Positions 1 to 6,329 of a stretch of 6,373 bases of DNA are shown piece after piece. Position 1 is the first letter of the stretch; every line of letters starts with the position of its first letter. The DNA is from a bacterium UBA2219 (GTDB lineage Bacteria; Desulfobacterota; Deferrimicrobia; Deferrimicrobiales; Deferrimicrobiaceae): the NCBI GenBank assembly GCA_002327765.1, contig DCUH01000012.1, forward strand, positions 265 through 6,637, given 5' to 3'. Made by a program: the position numbers and the translations under genes. A model generated the notes under the pieces. The model worked only from the letters and a program-made list of their open reading frames with translations, was not told the DNA's origin and did no database searches.

Positions 1-285
1 TCGGCGGGGCTCGACTATCCCGGCGTCGGGCCGGAGCACGCATGGCTCAAGGACACGAGGCGCGCGACGTACGTCTCCGTAACCGACGACCGGGCGCTGG
101 AAGGGTTCGACCTGCTGTCGCGATACGAGGGAATCCAGCCCGCTCTCGAGTCCTCGCACGCCATCGCGTACGGGTACGCCCTCGCGCGGCGCATGCGGAG
201 GTCCGAGACCGTGCTCATCAACCTCTCCGGCCGCGGCGACAAGGACCTGGGCATCCTGATGGAGCGGAAAGGGTCCGGGTCATGA
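1..285 (+). CDS. trpB: Tryptophan synthase beta chain, C-terminal 94 residues (5' end outside window)
   Basis: This is the C-terminal end of the PLP-dependent beta subunit, which condenses indole with L-serine to make L-tryptophan in the cytosolic alpha2beta2 complex. The reading frame is open from base 1 and ends at TGA 283-285. It shows the family signatures GLDYPGVGPEH (fragment residues 3-13), YEGIQPALESSHA (42-54) and NLSGRGDKD (74-82). From knowledge of the Salmonella/E. coli enzyme, Glu43 of the fragment should correspond to Glu350 and Ser76 to Ser377, which contacts the PLP pyridine nitrogen. Both are present. The catalytic lysine lies upstream of the window. The tail after GRGDKD is short (about 12 residues), which is normal for the family. 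The TGA overlaps the trpA ATG by 4 bases, consistent with coupled synthesis of the two subunits. Identification is near certain; the only limit is the missing N-terminal portion. Confidence 0.96.
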   Translation, partial: SAGLDYPGVGPEHAWLKDTRRATYVSVTDDRALEGFDLLSRYEGIQPALESSHAIAYGYALARRMRRSETVLINLSGRGDKDLGILMERKGSGS

Positions 286-1076
286 CGGCGATCGACGCCG
301 CGTTCCGCAGGCTTCGCGAAGCGGGCGAGAAGGGGCTGGTCGTGTACCTGACCGCGGGCGACCCGGACCCGGAGGCGGCCCTTTCCTACTTCCGGGCGGC
401 CGCGGACGCGGGCGCGGACATCCTGGAGGTCGGGGTGCCCTTCTCGGATCCGACAGCGGACGGCCCGACGATCGAGGCCGCGTCGCACAGGGCGCTTTCC
501 GCCGGCATGAGCGTCCGCGGGGCGCTCGAGCTCGTCCGGAGGCTGCGGAGGACGCACGCGACGCCGGTCGTCCTGTTCGGCTACTACAACCCGTTCTTCC
601 GGTACGGCCACGAGGCCCTCTGGAGGGACGCGCGGGTCGCGGGCGTCGACGGGTTCCTCATCGTCGACCTGCCGTACGAGGAGGCGCGCGGCGCCGTGTC
701 GGAGATGCGGGAGCGGGGGCTTTCCTGGATCCCGCTCGCGGCGCCCACCAGCGGGCTCGACCGGATCCGCGCGTTCGACCGCGCCGGCTCCGGATTCATG
801 TACCTCATCTCGGTCACCGGCGTGACGGGCGCGCGGGAATCGCTGCCGCCGGAGATGCTATCGTGGTCCGGGAAGGTGAAGTCCGCGGTCCGGCTTCCGC
901 TGGCCGTGGGTTTCGGCATCTCGACGCCGGAGATGGCACGCGCGGCGACGCGCCACGCCGACGCCGCGGTGGTGGGGAGCGCCTGCGTGAAGATCGTGGA
1001 ACGGAACGGAAGGTCCCCCCGCGGGCCCGCGGAGCTTTCCAGGTTCGTCCGGTCAATCAAATCCGCCCTGAGGTAG
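282..1076 (+). CDS. trpA: Tryptophan synthase alpha chain
   Basis: The alpha subunit, a cytosolic TIM barrel, cleaves indole-3-glycerol phosphate to indole and glyceraldehyde 3-phosphate and channels indole to TrpB. The protein has 264 residues, a typical family length. The signature LEVGVPFSDPTADGPTI (residues 48-64) places the catalytic pair at Glu49 and Asp60, the same numbers as in E. coli. Other expected segments follow in order: YYNPFFRYG, LIVDLPYEE, APTSGLDRI, the flexible-loop segment YLISVTGVTGAR, and the phosphate-binding segments VGFGIST and VGSACVKIVE. The ATG at 282 is chosen because it overlaps the trpB stop as ATGA and gives the canonical N-terminus. A modest purine-rich site (aaaggg, 268-273) lies 8 bases upstream. 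The frame stays open back to base 42, but that extension runs inside trpB out of frame and has no family similarity. I see no missing catalytic residue. Confidence 0.97.
   Translation: MTAIDAAFRRLREAGEKGLVVYLTAGDPDPEAALSYFRAAADAGADILEVGVPFSDPTADGPTIEAASHRALSAGMSVRGALELVRRLRRTHATPVVLFGYYNPFFRYGHEALWRDARVAGVDGFLIVDLPYEEARGAVSEMRERGLSWIPLAAPTSGLDRIRAFDRAGSGFMYLISVTGVTGARESLPPEMLSWSGKVKSAVRLPLAVGFGISTPEMARAATRHADAAVVGSACVKIVERNGRSPRGPAELSRFVRSIKSALR
1070..1074 (+). promoter_or_regulatory. Ribosome-binding site of accD
   Basis: The sequence gaggt lies 9 bases upstream of the accD ATG at 1084. It sits across the last sense codon and the stop codon of trpA, so ribosomes finishing trpA pass directly over it. 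It supports the choice of 1084 as the start. Confidence 0.6.
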
Positions 1077-1083
1077 CGACGCC

Positions 1084-1932
1084 ATGGCGATCCGACTGTT
1101 CCGGAAGAAGGACGAAAGCGACAAGAAGATAAAGATCCCCGAGGGGATGTGGATCAAGTGCGCCGCCTGCCTCGAGATCATCTACAAGCCCGAGGTGGAG
1201 AGGAGCCTGAACGTCTGCCCGAAGTGCACGTACCATTTCCGCATCCCTGCGGCGGAGAGGATCCGTTCCGTCGTCGACGAGGGAACCTTCGCGGAGATCG
1301 CCGAGGACATGGAGTCCGTCGACCCCCTGGGCTTCTCCGACACCAAGAAGTACGTCGACCGGCTGAAGGAGGCGCGGAAGAAGACGGGGCGGCGGGAGGC
1401 CGCCATCATCGGGAAGGCGAAGCTCAACGGGGCCGACATCGTGCTCGGCGTCCTCGACTTCGAGTTCCAGGGCGGGTCGATGGGGAGCGTCGTCGGGGAG
1501 AAGATCTCCCTGGCGGCCGAAGCCGCCCTCGAGGCGCGCGTTCCCCTGATCATATTCAGCGCATCCGGCGGGGCGAGGATGCAGGAGGGGACGCTCTCCC
1601 TGATGCAGATGGCCAAGACCAGCGCGGCGATCGCGCGCCTGTCCGACGCCGGGATCCCCTATATCAGCGTCCTGACGGACCCTACCACCGGCGGGGTCGC
1701 GGCCAGCTTCGCCATGCTGGGCGACGTGATCGTTTCCGAGCCGGGGGCGCTCGTCGGCTTCGCGGGTCCCCGCGTCATAGAGCAGACGATCAACCAGAAA
1801 CTGCCGGAAGGGTTCCAGAGGGCGGAGTTCCTTCTCGAACACGGCATGGTCGACATGATCGTTGAGCGCAGCCGGATGAAGGCCACGCTGACCCAGCTCC
1901 TGAAGTACCTTTCGGGCACCGGGGATCGATGA
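1084..1932 (+). CDS. accD: Acetyl-CoA carboxylase carboxyltransferase subunit beta
   Basis: AccD pairs with AccA to transfer carboxyl from carboxybiotin on AccB to acetyl-CoA, giving malonyl-CoA, the first committed step of fatty-acid synthesis in the cytosol. The protein has 282 residues, slightly shorter than E. coli AccD (304). The N-terminal zinc finger is intact: C26-x2-C29 and C45-x2-C48, spaced by 15 residues. The crotonase-fold carboxyltransferase domain follows, with SASGGARMQEG (159-169, an oxyanion-hole and acetyl-CoA region), TDPTTGGVAAS (198-208) and GFAGPRVIEQT downstream. The N-terminus is lysine-rich, as is common in AccD. The start is supported by a ribosome-binding site overlapping the trpA stop, and the stop TGA overlaps the folC ATG. 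trpA-accD-folC adjacency is a recurring arrangement in bacteria. accA is not in the window. Zn cysteines and signature motifs make this assignment firm. Confidence 0.97.
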   Translation: MAIRLFRKKDESDKKIKIPEGMWIKCAACLEIIYKPEVERSLNVCPKCTYHFRIPAAERIRSVVDEGTFAEIAEDMESVDPLGFSDTKKYVDRLKEARKKTGRREAAIIGKAKLNGADIVLGVLDFEFQGGSMGSVVGEKISLAAEAALEARVPLIIFSASGGARMQEGTLSLMQMAKTSAAIARLSDAGIPYISVLTDPTTGGVAASFAMLGDVIVSEPGALVGFAGPRVIEQTINQKLPEGFQRAEFLLEHGMVDMIVERSRMKATLTQLLKYLSGTGDR

Positions 1933-3209
1933 CCCGGCCCGCGGGGCCGCTCGGCCCGGAAACCGTCCGTCCGGGCCTGACCCGCATCCGCCTGGCCCTC
2001 GAGCGGGCCGGGCACCCGGAAGAGTCTTTCCGGACGATCCACATCGCGGGGACCAACGGGAAGGGCTCGACCGCGGCGATGGCCGACGCGGTCTTGAGAC
2101 CGGTCGCCTGTTGCCCCGTGGGGCTCTACACTTCTCCGCACCTCGTCTCCCCCGAAGAGAGGATCCGGGTCGACGGCGTGAAGATCACACCGCGCGCCCT
2201 GGCGGACCGGTTCCGGGCGGCGGGGAAACTGGGGGACGCGGACGATCCGCTCACCTATTTCGAGAAGATGACCTGGGCCGCCTGCGACTGGTTCCGGCTG
2301 GCGAAAGCCCGCCTCGTCGTGATGGAAACCGGGATGGGGGGGCGTTGGGACGCCACCACCGCGTGCCGGCCCGCCGTGTCCGTCATCACGACCGTGGGGC
2401 ACGACCACGGGGAATGGTTGGGGAGCACCCTGGCGAAGATCGCGACCGAGAAGGCGGGCATACTGAAGGCGGGCGTGCCTCTCGTCACCGGCCGGCTGCG
2501 GCCGTCCGCCAGGGCGGTCGTGCGGCGACGCGCCCGGGAGCTGCGATGCCCCTCGTGGGAGCTGGGGCGCGAGTTCGACTGGCGGGAGCGCGGCGACGGG
2601 ACCGTCGAGATCTCGCTGCCCGGCATCCGGCTCGAGGGGCTGCGCGTGGCCATGGACGGACGCTTCCAGAGGGAAAACGCCGCGGTCGCGCTCGCTGCCG
2701 CCTGGAGGTTCGCGCGCGACGAGGGGGTACCGCGGGCGGTTTTCGCCCGCGCGTCCCGAAAGGGGCTGGCTTCCGTCCGCGTGCCCGGCCGGCTGGCGAA
2801 GCTTCCCTTCCGGCGCAACGCGCGCTGCTGGGTCGACGGCGGCCATAACCCGGAAGCGGCGCGCGCCCTCGCGGCGGAGATCGCGGCCTCGCCGCCGTGG
2901 GGACGAGCCGCGCGGGTGGTGGCGCTGTGGAGCATGCTGGCCGACAAGGACGCCGCCGGGTACATGAGGGAGCTTGCCCCCCTGCTGGACGGCGTCGTGG
3001 CGTACCGGCTCGATCACGAAAGGGCGGCGGACGTCGGAGCCCTCGAGCGGGCATGCCGGGGGGCCGTTCCCTTCCGCGCGGCCGCCGGTTTCGACGAGGG
3101 TTTCCTCGAAGCGAAGAGGTCGGCGGGGGAGCGCGGCGTGGTCCTGGTCTGCGGGTCGCTGGCCGGAGCGGGGGAAGCGTACCGCCGACGGGTCGGATCC
3201 GTGCCGTGA
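1929..3209 (+). CDS. folC: Bifunctional dihydrofolate synthase / folylpolyglutamate synthase
   Basis: FolC is a cytosolic Mur-ligase-family enzyme that uses ATP to add glutamate to dihydropteroate and/or to folates. The protein has 426 residues, a usual length. Motifs in order: the P-loop HIAGTNGKGS (38-47), YTSPHL (67-72), ETGMGGRWDAT (133-143), TTVGHDH with LG shortly after (His160 being the expected metal-site His), EKAGI (174-178, with Lys175 the expected carbamylated Lys) and VDGGHNP (302-308) in the C-terminal domain. Family consensus at three of these is closer to ETGLGGRLDAT, a Leu before DH, and DGAHNP, so Trp140, His158 and Gly305 are mild departures. About ten residues usually found before the GLxRI motif are short or diverged here. 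No in-frame ATG, GTG or TTG lies between the upstream stop (1863-1865) and 1929, so the start is forced. Whether it carries both activities cannot be told from sequence. It overlaps accD by ATGA and lptD by GTGA. Confidence 0.94.
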   Translation: MTRPAGPLGPETVRPGLTRIRLALERAGHPEESFRTIHIAGTNGKGSTAAMADAVLRPVACCPVGLYTSPHLVSPEERIRVDGVKITPRALADRFRAAGKLGDADDPLTYFEKMTWAACDWFRLAKARLVVMETGMGGRWDATTACRPAVSVITTVGHDHGEWLGSTLAKIATEKAGILKAGVPLVTGRLRPSARAVVRRRARELRCPSWELGREFDWRERGDGTVEISLPGIRLEGLRVAMDGRFQRENAAVALAAAWRFARDEGVPRAVFARASRKGLASVRVPGRLAKLPFRRNARCWVDGGHNPEAARALAAEIAASPPWGRAARVVALWSMLADKDAAGYMRELAPLLDGVVAYRLDHERAADVGALERACRGAVPFRAAAGFDEGFLEAKRSAGERGVVLVCGSLAGAGEAYRRRVGSVP

Positions 3210-3277
3210 CGACCTTCCTCGCGCCCCCGCTGCGGGTTCTCCTGATCCTGGTCTTGCTGGTCGCTCCCGGCTTCGCG
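3206..3277 (+). other. Signal-peptide coding region of lptD
   Basis: The first 24 codons encode a Sec-type signal: a short n-region with Arg10, the hydrophobic stretch VLLILVLLVAP, and a GFA cleavage box. No cysteine follows the site, so signal peptidase I is expected rather than lipoprotein processing. Its placement directly after the GTG confirms that start. The exact cleavage site is inferred. Confidence 0.75.
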
Positions 3278-5368
3278 CAGAGCGAGCTCCCGTCCGGGCT
3301 GCCCTCCGGTCTGTTCGGCTCGAAGTTCGGCGCCGGGGCGTTGCTGCTGGACGGCCCCGTGAACATCGACGCCGACACCCTAACCTACGACGAGGAGAAC
3401 GGGGTCGCCCTGGCGGAGGGAAACGTAGAGATCCGCCTGGGGCCCCGCACCATGCGGGCGGACCGGATTCTCTACAATTTCCGGTCAGGCGAGGCGGAGC
3501 TTTCGGGGAAGGTCCGGTACAGGGACGCCGACGAGCAGTTCGCGTTCGACCGGATCACGATCAACCTCGGCACGGAGACCGGCGTCCTGTACAACGGGAA
3601 CATCCTGATCAGCACGAACAACTACCGGATCTCGGGCGAGAGGATCGAGAAGACCGGCAGGCAGTCGTTCCGGGTCGAGAAGGGTTCGCTGACGACGTGC
3701 CCCTGCGACCCGAAGCCCGACTGGGAATTCGACGTCCGCAGGGCCAGGGTCGTCATCGACGGCTATGCCGTGTCGAAGGACATCACCTTCCGCGTCCGGG
3801 GGGTGCCGGTCCTCTGGCTGCCGTACGCCGTCTTCCCCGTCAAGACGACACGCCAGAGCGGGTTCCTGATGCCGACCATCTCCAACTCGAACTCCAGGGG
3901 TTTCGAGGTCTCCCTGCCGTATTACTGGGCGATCAACCGGTGGAGCGACGCGACGCTGACGATCGACGCGATGACCGAGCGGGGGGTCCGGCCCGAGGCG
4001 GAGTACCGGTTCGTGCCGAACCGGGAGTCGGAAGGGGCGGTCCGCGGCTCGTTCTTCCACGACAACAAGACGCACGACAAGCGGTGGCGCGTTTACGGAG
4101 AGAACGTCTATCACACGGGGGAATGGACGGCCAACGCGCGGGTCGAGGTCCCGTCGGACAACCAGTATTATGTGGATTTCGCAGAGACCGAGCTGCTGCG
4201 GTCCGCCCGGCACGCCCGGTCACAGGGATTCGTCGGCAGGTCCGGGGAGAACCATTCCCAGCAGCTGTCGGCCACGTGGCACGAGGAGCTGGAGCTGGGG
4301 AGCAACGACAACACCGTCCAGCGGCTGCCGGAGTACCAGGCGTCCCTGCTCCCGTACCGCACGCCCCTCGGCGGGGTGGAGGTCGCGGGCGAGGCGTCGG
4401 CGACGTATTTTTATCGTGAGGAGGGAGACCGGGCGGGGCGCGGCAGGGGAGCGATCACCCTGTCCCGGGCGTTCGTCCCGTTTCCCTCCGTTTCCATCAC
4501 GCCGTACGTTTCGGCGAACCTCCTCGGGACCCGCTACGAGGGCGCCTCGGAGGATTGGGAAAGCGCCGGCCGCATCGTCCCGGCGACCGGGGTGACGCTC
4601 TCTGTCGAAGCGCAGAGGGGCTACCTTCGCGACTCGAAGGGGTTCGTCCACGTGGTGGGGTCGGACATCGGGTATCGCCACGTCTACCGGGTGGACCAGG
4701 ACAACCTGCCCGTCTTCGACCGCTGGTCGAAGATCGCCCCCCAGGACCAGTTCGTCCTGACGGCGTCCCAGCGGTTCCTTCGTCTGCAGGAATCCGGTTC
4801 CCCCAAGGAAATCGCGTATATGCATGTCGAATGGGCCTATGACATCAACAGCAGGGAGCCGTCGGACACGCCGTACGTCGACCCCCTTTCCCCGTTCGTC
4901 CGGGTGCTGCGCGACCAGATCGACCTCGGGGCGGGCAGGACGCTGCGGACCGACCGCTCCTCCGACGTCTACGGCAAGCTGGTCGTCAAGCCCATCGAGC
5001 GCTGGAGCTTCGAAGGGGAAGCCCTCTACGACCCGTCGGGCGGGACCTTTCCGCTCGGGGCGGTGAGCGTGGGATGGGAGAAGGACAGGGACCACAAGCT
5101 GTCCGTCGGGTACCGGACGACCCGGGAGCTGGCGGAGGACGTCCGGACCTCCTTCGCCTGGCGGCCTTTACGGTCCCTGCGGCTGCAGGCCGAGCTGAAT
5201 TATTCCTTGAGGAATTCCGAATTGACGGACGGCACCGCGAGCGTGAATCTGATCCCGAAAAGCGAGTGCTGGAGCGTGGGCTTCGTCGCCAAGAAGAGCA
5301 CGCACCCCGATGACACGACCTACGGGCTCATGTTCGGCCTGAAGGGGATCGGGTCGGCGGGGGATTAA
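3206..5368 (+). CDS. lptD: LPS-assembly protein LptD (outer-membrane beta-barrel)
   Basis: LptD, with lipoprotein LptE, receives lipopolysaccharide from the periplasmic LptA bridge and inserts it into the outer leaflet. The start is GTG 3206, overlapping the folC stop as GTGA. It immediately gives a signal peptide: Arg10, a hydrophobic core at about 11-21, and likely cleavage after Ala24 (GFA/QS). The frame is open upstream to 2897, but that part is the wrong frame of folC. The product has 720 residues (E. coli 784). The N-terminal OstA/LptA-like domain covers about 50-200, with ALAEGNVEI and GEAELSGKV. The conserved plug/barrel junction is VPVLWLPYAVFP (200-211) followed by RQSGFL (216-221). 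The rest is alternating beta-strand sequence ending near GLKGIGS. Only three cysteines occur: Cys165, Cys167 (TTCPCD) and Cys688 (SECW), against four in E. coli. LptE and LptA are not in the window. Family assignment is strong. Confidence 0.94.
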   Translation: MTTFLAPPLRVLLILVLLVAPGFAQSELPSGLPSGLFGSKFGAGALLLDGPVNIDADTLTYDEENGVALAEGNVEIRLGPRTMRADRILYNFRSGEAELSGKVRYRDADEQFAFDRITINLGTETGVLYNGNILISTNNYRISGERIEKTGRQSFRVEKGSLTTCPCDPKPDWEFDVRRARVVIDGYAVSKDITFRVRGVPVLWLPYAVFPVKTTRQSGFLMPTISNSNSRGFEVSLPYYWAINRWSDATLTIDAMTERGVRPEAEYRFVPNRESEGAVRGSFFHDNKTHDKRWRVYGENVYHTGEWTANARVEVPSDNQYYVDFAETELLRSARHARSQGFVGRSGENHSQQLSATWHEELELGSNDNTVQRLPEYQASLLPYRTPLGGVEVAGEASATYFYREEGDRAGRGRGAITLSRAFVPFPSVSITPYVSANLLGTRYEGASEDWESAGRIVPATGVTLSVEAQRGYLRDSKGFVHVVGSDIGYRHVYRVDQDNLPVFDRWSKIAPQDQFVLTASQRFLRLQESGSPKEIAYMHVEWAYDINSREPSDTPYVDPLSPFVRVLRDQIDLGAGRTLRTDRSSDVYGKLVVKPIERWSFEGEALYDPSGGTFPLGAVSVGWEKDRDHKLSVGYRTTRELAEDVRTSFAWRPLRSLRLQAELNYSLRNSELTDGTASVNLIPKSECWSVGFVAKKSTHPDDTTYGLMFGLKGIGSAGD

Positions 5369-5378
5369 TTCCGGAGAC

Positions 5379-5384
5379 GGGGGG
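5379..5384 (+). promoter_or_regulatory. Ribosome-binding site of the epimerase gene
   Basis: A run of six G residues ends 7 bases before ATG 5392, inside the 23-base gap after lptD. A second GGAG lies at 5373-5376 but is too far away for good spacing. The site favours ATG 5392 over the next in-frame ATG at 5401, which would leave only two residues before TGGAGF. Confidence 0.5.
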
Positions 5385-5391
5385 TATCGTT

Positions 5392-6327
5392 ATGCGGGTA
5401 ATGGTCACCGGGGGCGCCGGCTTCATCGCGTCCCAAGTCGCGCAGGCTTACGTGGACGCGGGGCACGAGGTGCTGGTCCTCGACAACCTTTCCTCCGGGA
5501 AGAAGGAGAACGTTCCCGAAGGGGCGAGGTTCGTCTTCGGGGACATCCAGTCGGACACGGCCGTGGAGGCGGTCCGGACGTTCCGGCCGGAGGTCGTCAA
5601 CCATCACGCGGCGCAGATCAACGTGAGGAAGTCGGTCGAGGACCCCGTCTTCGACGCGCAGGTGAACGTCCTCGGGTCGCTGAACCTCCTGGAGGCCGCT
5701 CGCAAGAACGGCGTCCGCAAGTTCATCTTCGCGTCCTCCGGGGGAGCCGGGTACGGGGAGCAGGAGTATTTCCCGGCCGACGAGAAGCACCCCTTGAGGC
5801 CGGTTTCGCCCTACGGCGTCGCGAAGGTGTGCGTCGAGAACTACATGCACTACTACAAGGTGCAGTACGGCCTCGAGTACACTGCGCTGCGCTACGCGAA
5901 CGTCTACGGCCCCCGCCAGGACCCGCACGGCGAGGCGGGCGTGGTCGCGATCTTCTGCACCCGGCTCATCAAGGGCCAGACGGCCATCATCAACGGGGAC
6001 GGCGGACAGACCCGCGACTACGTCTACGTGGGCGACGTGGTCCGGGCGAACGTCGAGGCGCTGACGCGCGGCGACGGACTGGGAATCAACGTCGGGACGG
6101 CGCTCGAGACGGACGTGAACGAGCTGTTCCGCAAGCTCCGCGACCTTTCGGGGAGCAGGCAGGAGGAGATCCACGGCCCCGGGATGCCGGGGGAGCAGCG
6201 CCGGTCGGTAATCGACAACCGGTTGGCCTACGACGAACTGGGATGGTATCCTAATATGTTATTGGACGACGGGCTCGCGCTGACGCTGGCGCATTTCCGC
6301 GACAAGCTGAAGAACGCCAAAAGGTAA
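5392..6327 (+). CDS. NAD-dependent sugar-nucleotide epimerase, UDP-glucose 4-epimerase (GalE)-like extended SDR
   Basis: This cytosolic extended short-chain dehydrogenase/reductase has 311 residues and probably epimerises UDP-glucose/UDP-galactose or an N-acetyl counterpart to feed surface polysaccharide. The N-terminal Rossmann motif is TGGAGFIAS (6-14), with Ala13 where the third glycine is usual. Further motifs: DNLSSG (31-36, with Asp31 the NAD ribose ligand), GDI (50-52), HHAAQINVRKS (71-81), the catalytic pair Tyr141-x3-Lys145, NVYGPRQDPHGEAG (170-183) and GDGGQTRDYVYV (202-213). The segment with NVYGPRQDPHGEAG resembles, from memory, the actinobacterial and archaeal-type GalE group. 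The Ser/Thr region reads SSGGAGYG (115-122), so Gly117 occupies the place of E. coli GalE Ser124; related GalE proteins with SSGG-type motifs exist. Substrate cannot be fixed from sequence: epimerases of UDP-GlcNAc, UDP-glucuronate or UDP-xylose are alternatives. The gene lies 23 bases after lptD and 2 bases before lepA, so it is probably cotranscribed with lptD. Confidence 0.88.
   Translation: MRVMVTGGAGFIASQVAQAYVDAGHEVLVLDNLSSGKKENVPEGARFVFGDIQSDTAVEAVRTFRPEVVNHHAAQINVRKSVEDPVFDAQVNVLGSLNLLEAARKNGVRKFIFASSGGAGYGEQEYFPADEKHPLRPVSPYGVAKVCVENYMHYYKVQYGLEYTALRYANVYGPRQDPHGEAGVVAIFCTRLIKGQTAIINGDGGQTRDYVYVGDVVRANVEALTRGDGLGINVGTALETDVNELFRKLRDLSGSRQEEIHGPGMPGEQRRSVIDNRLAYDELGWYPNMLLDDGLALTLAHFRDKLKNAKR
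6319..6324 (+). promoter_or_regulatory. Ribosome-binding site of lepA
   Basis: The sequence aaaagg lies 5 bases before ATG 6330 and overlaps the last codons of the epimerase gene. The surrounding stretch (about 6318-6357) is much richer in A and T than the rest of the window, which would keep the lepA start unstructured. Confidence 0.55.
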
Positions 6328-6329
6328 AA

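Noticed and set aside
42..281. Upstream extension of the trpA frame from ATG 42
   Set aside because: It overlaps trpB out of frame and yields an Arg-rich non-homologous leader. The family N-terminus begins at 282.
1019..1032. Perfect 14-bp palindrome in trpA (ccgcgggcccgcgg)
   Set aside because: It has no loop, sits within ordinary codons (Pro-Arg-Gly-Pro-Ala) and is the kind of GC palindrome expected in such sequence. No sign of an operator or attachment site.
1659..3017. Long open frame on the - strand across the end of accD and most of folC (452 codons)
   Set aside because: It is antisense to two well-supported genes. Its translation is rich in Arg, Pro and Gly with no recognisable motif. 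GC-rich codon bias removes stops from the complementary frames.
2897..3205. Upstream extension of the lptD frame
   Set aside because: It lies inside folC in another frame and is Arg/Gly-rich. The signal peptide begins only at GTG 3206.
3281..3312. Small repeat LPSG-LPSG after the LptD signal peptide
   Set aside because: Two copies of four residues in a low-complexity linker; the underlying bases are not an exact repeat and it has no clear meaning.
5321..5368. LptD ends in Gly-Ser-Ala-Gly-Asp rather than a terminal Phe
   Set aside because: Many beta-barrel proteins end in an aromatic residue, but LptD proteins commonly carry a tail after the last strand. The GLKGIGS segment looks like a normal LptD end, so no truncation is implied.
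5369..5391. Possible terminator or promoter in the lptD-epimerase gap
   Set aside because: The 23 bases contain no stable inverted repeat with a T-run and no -35/-10 pair. The only element I can support is the ribosome-binding site.
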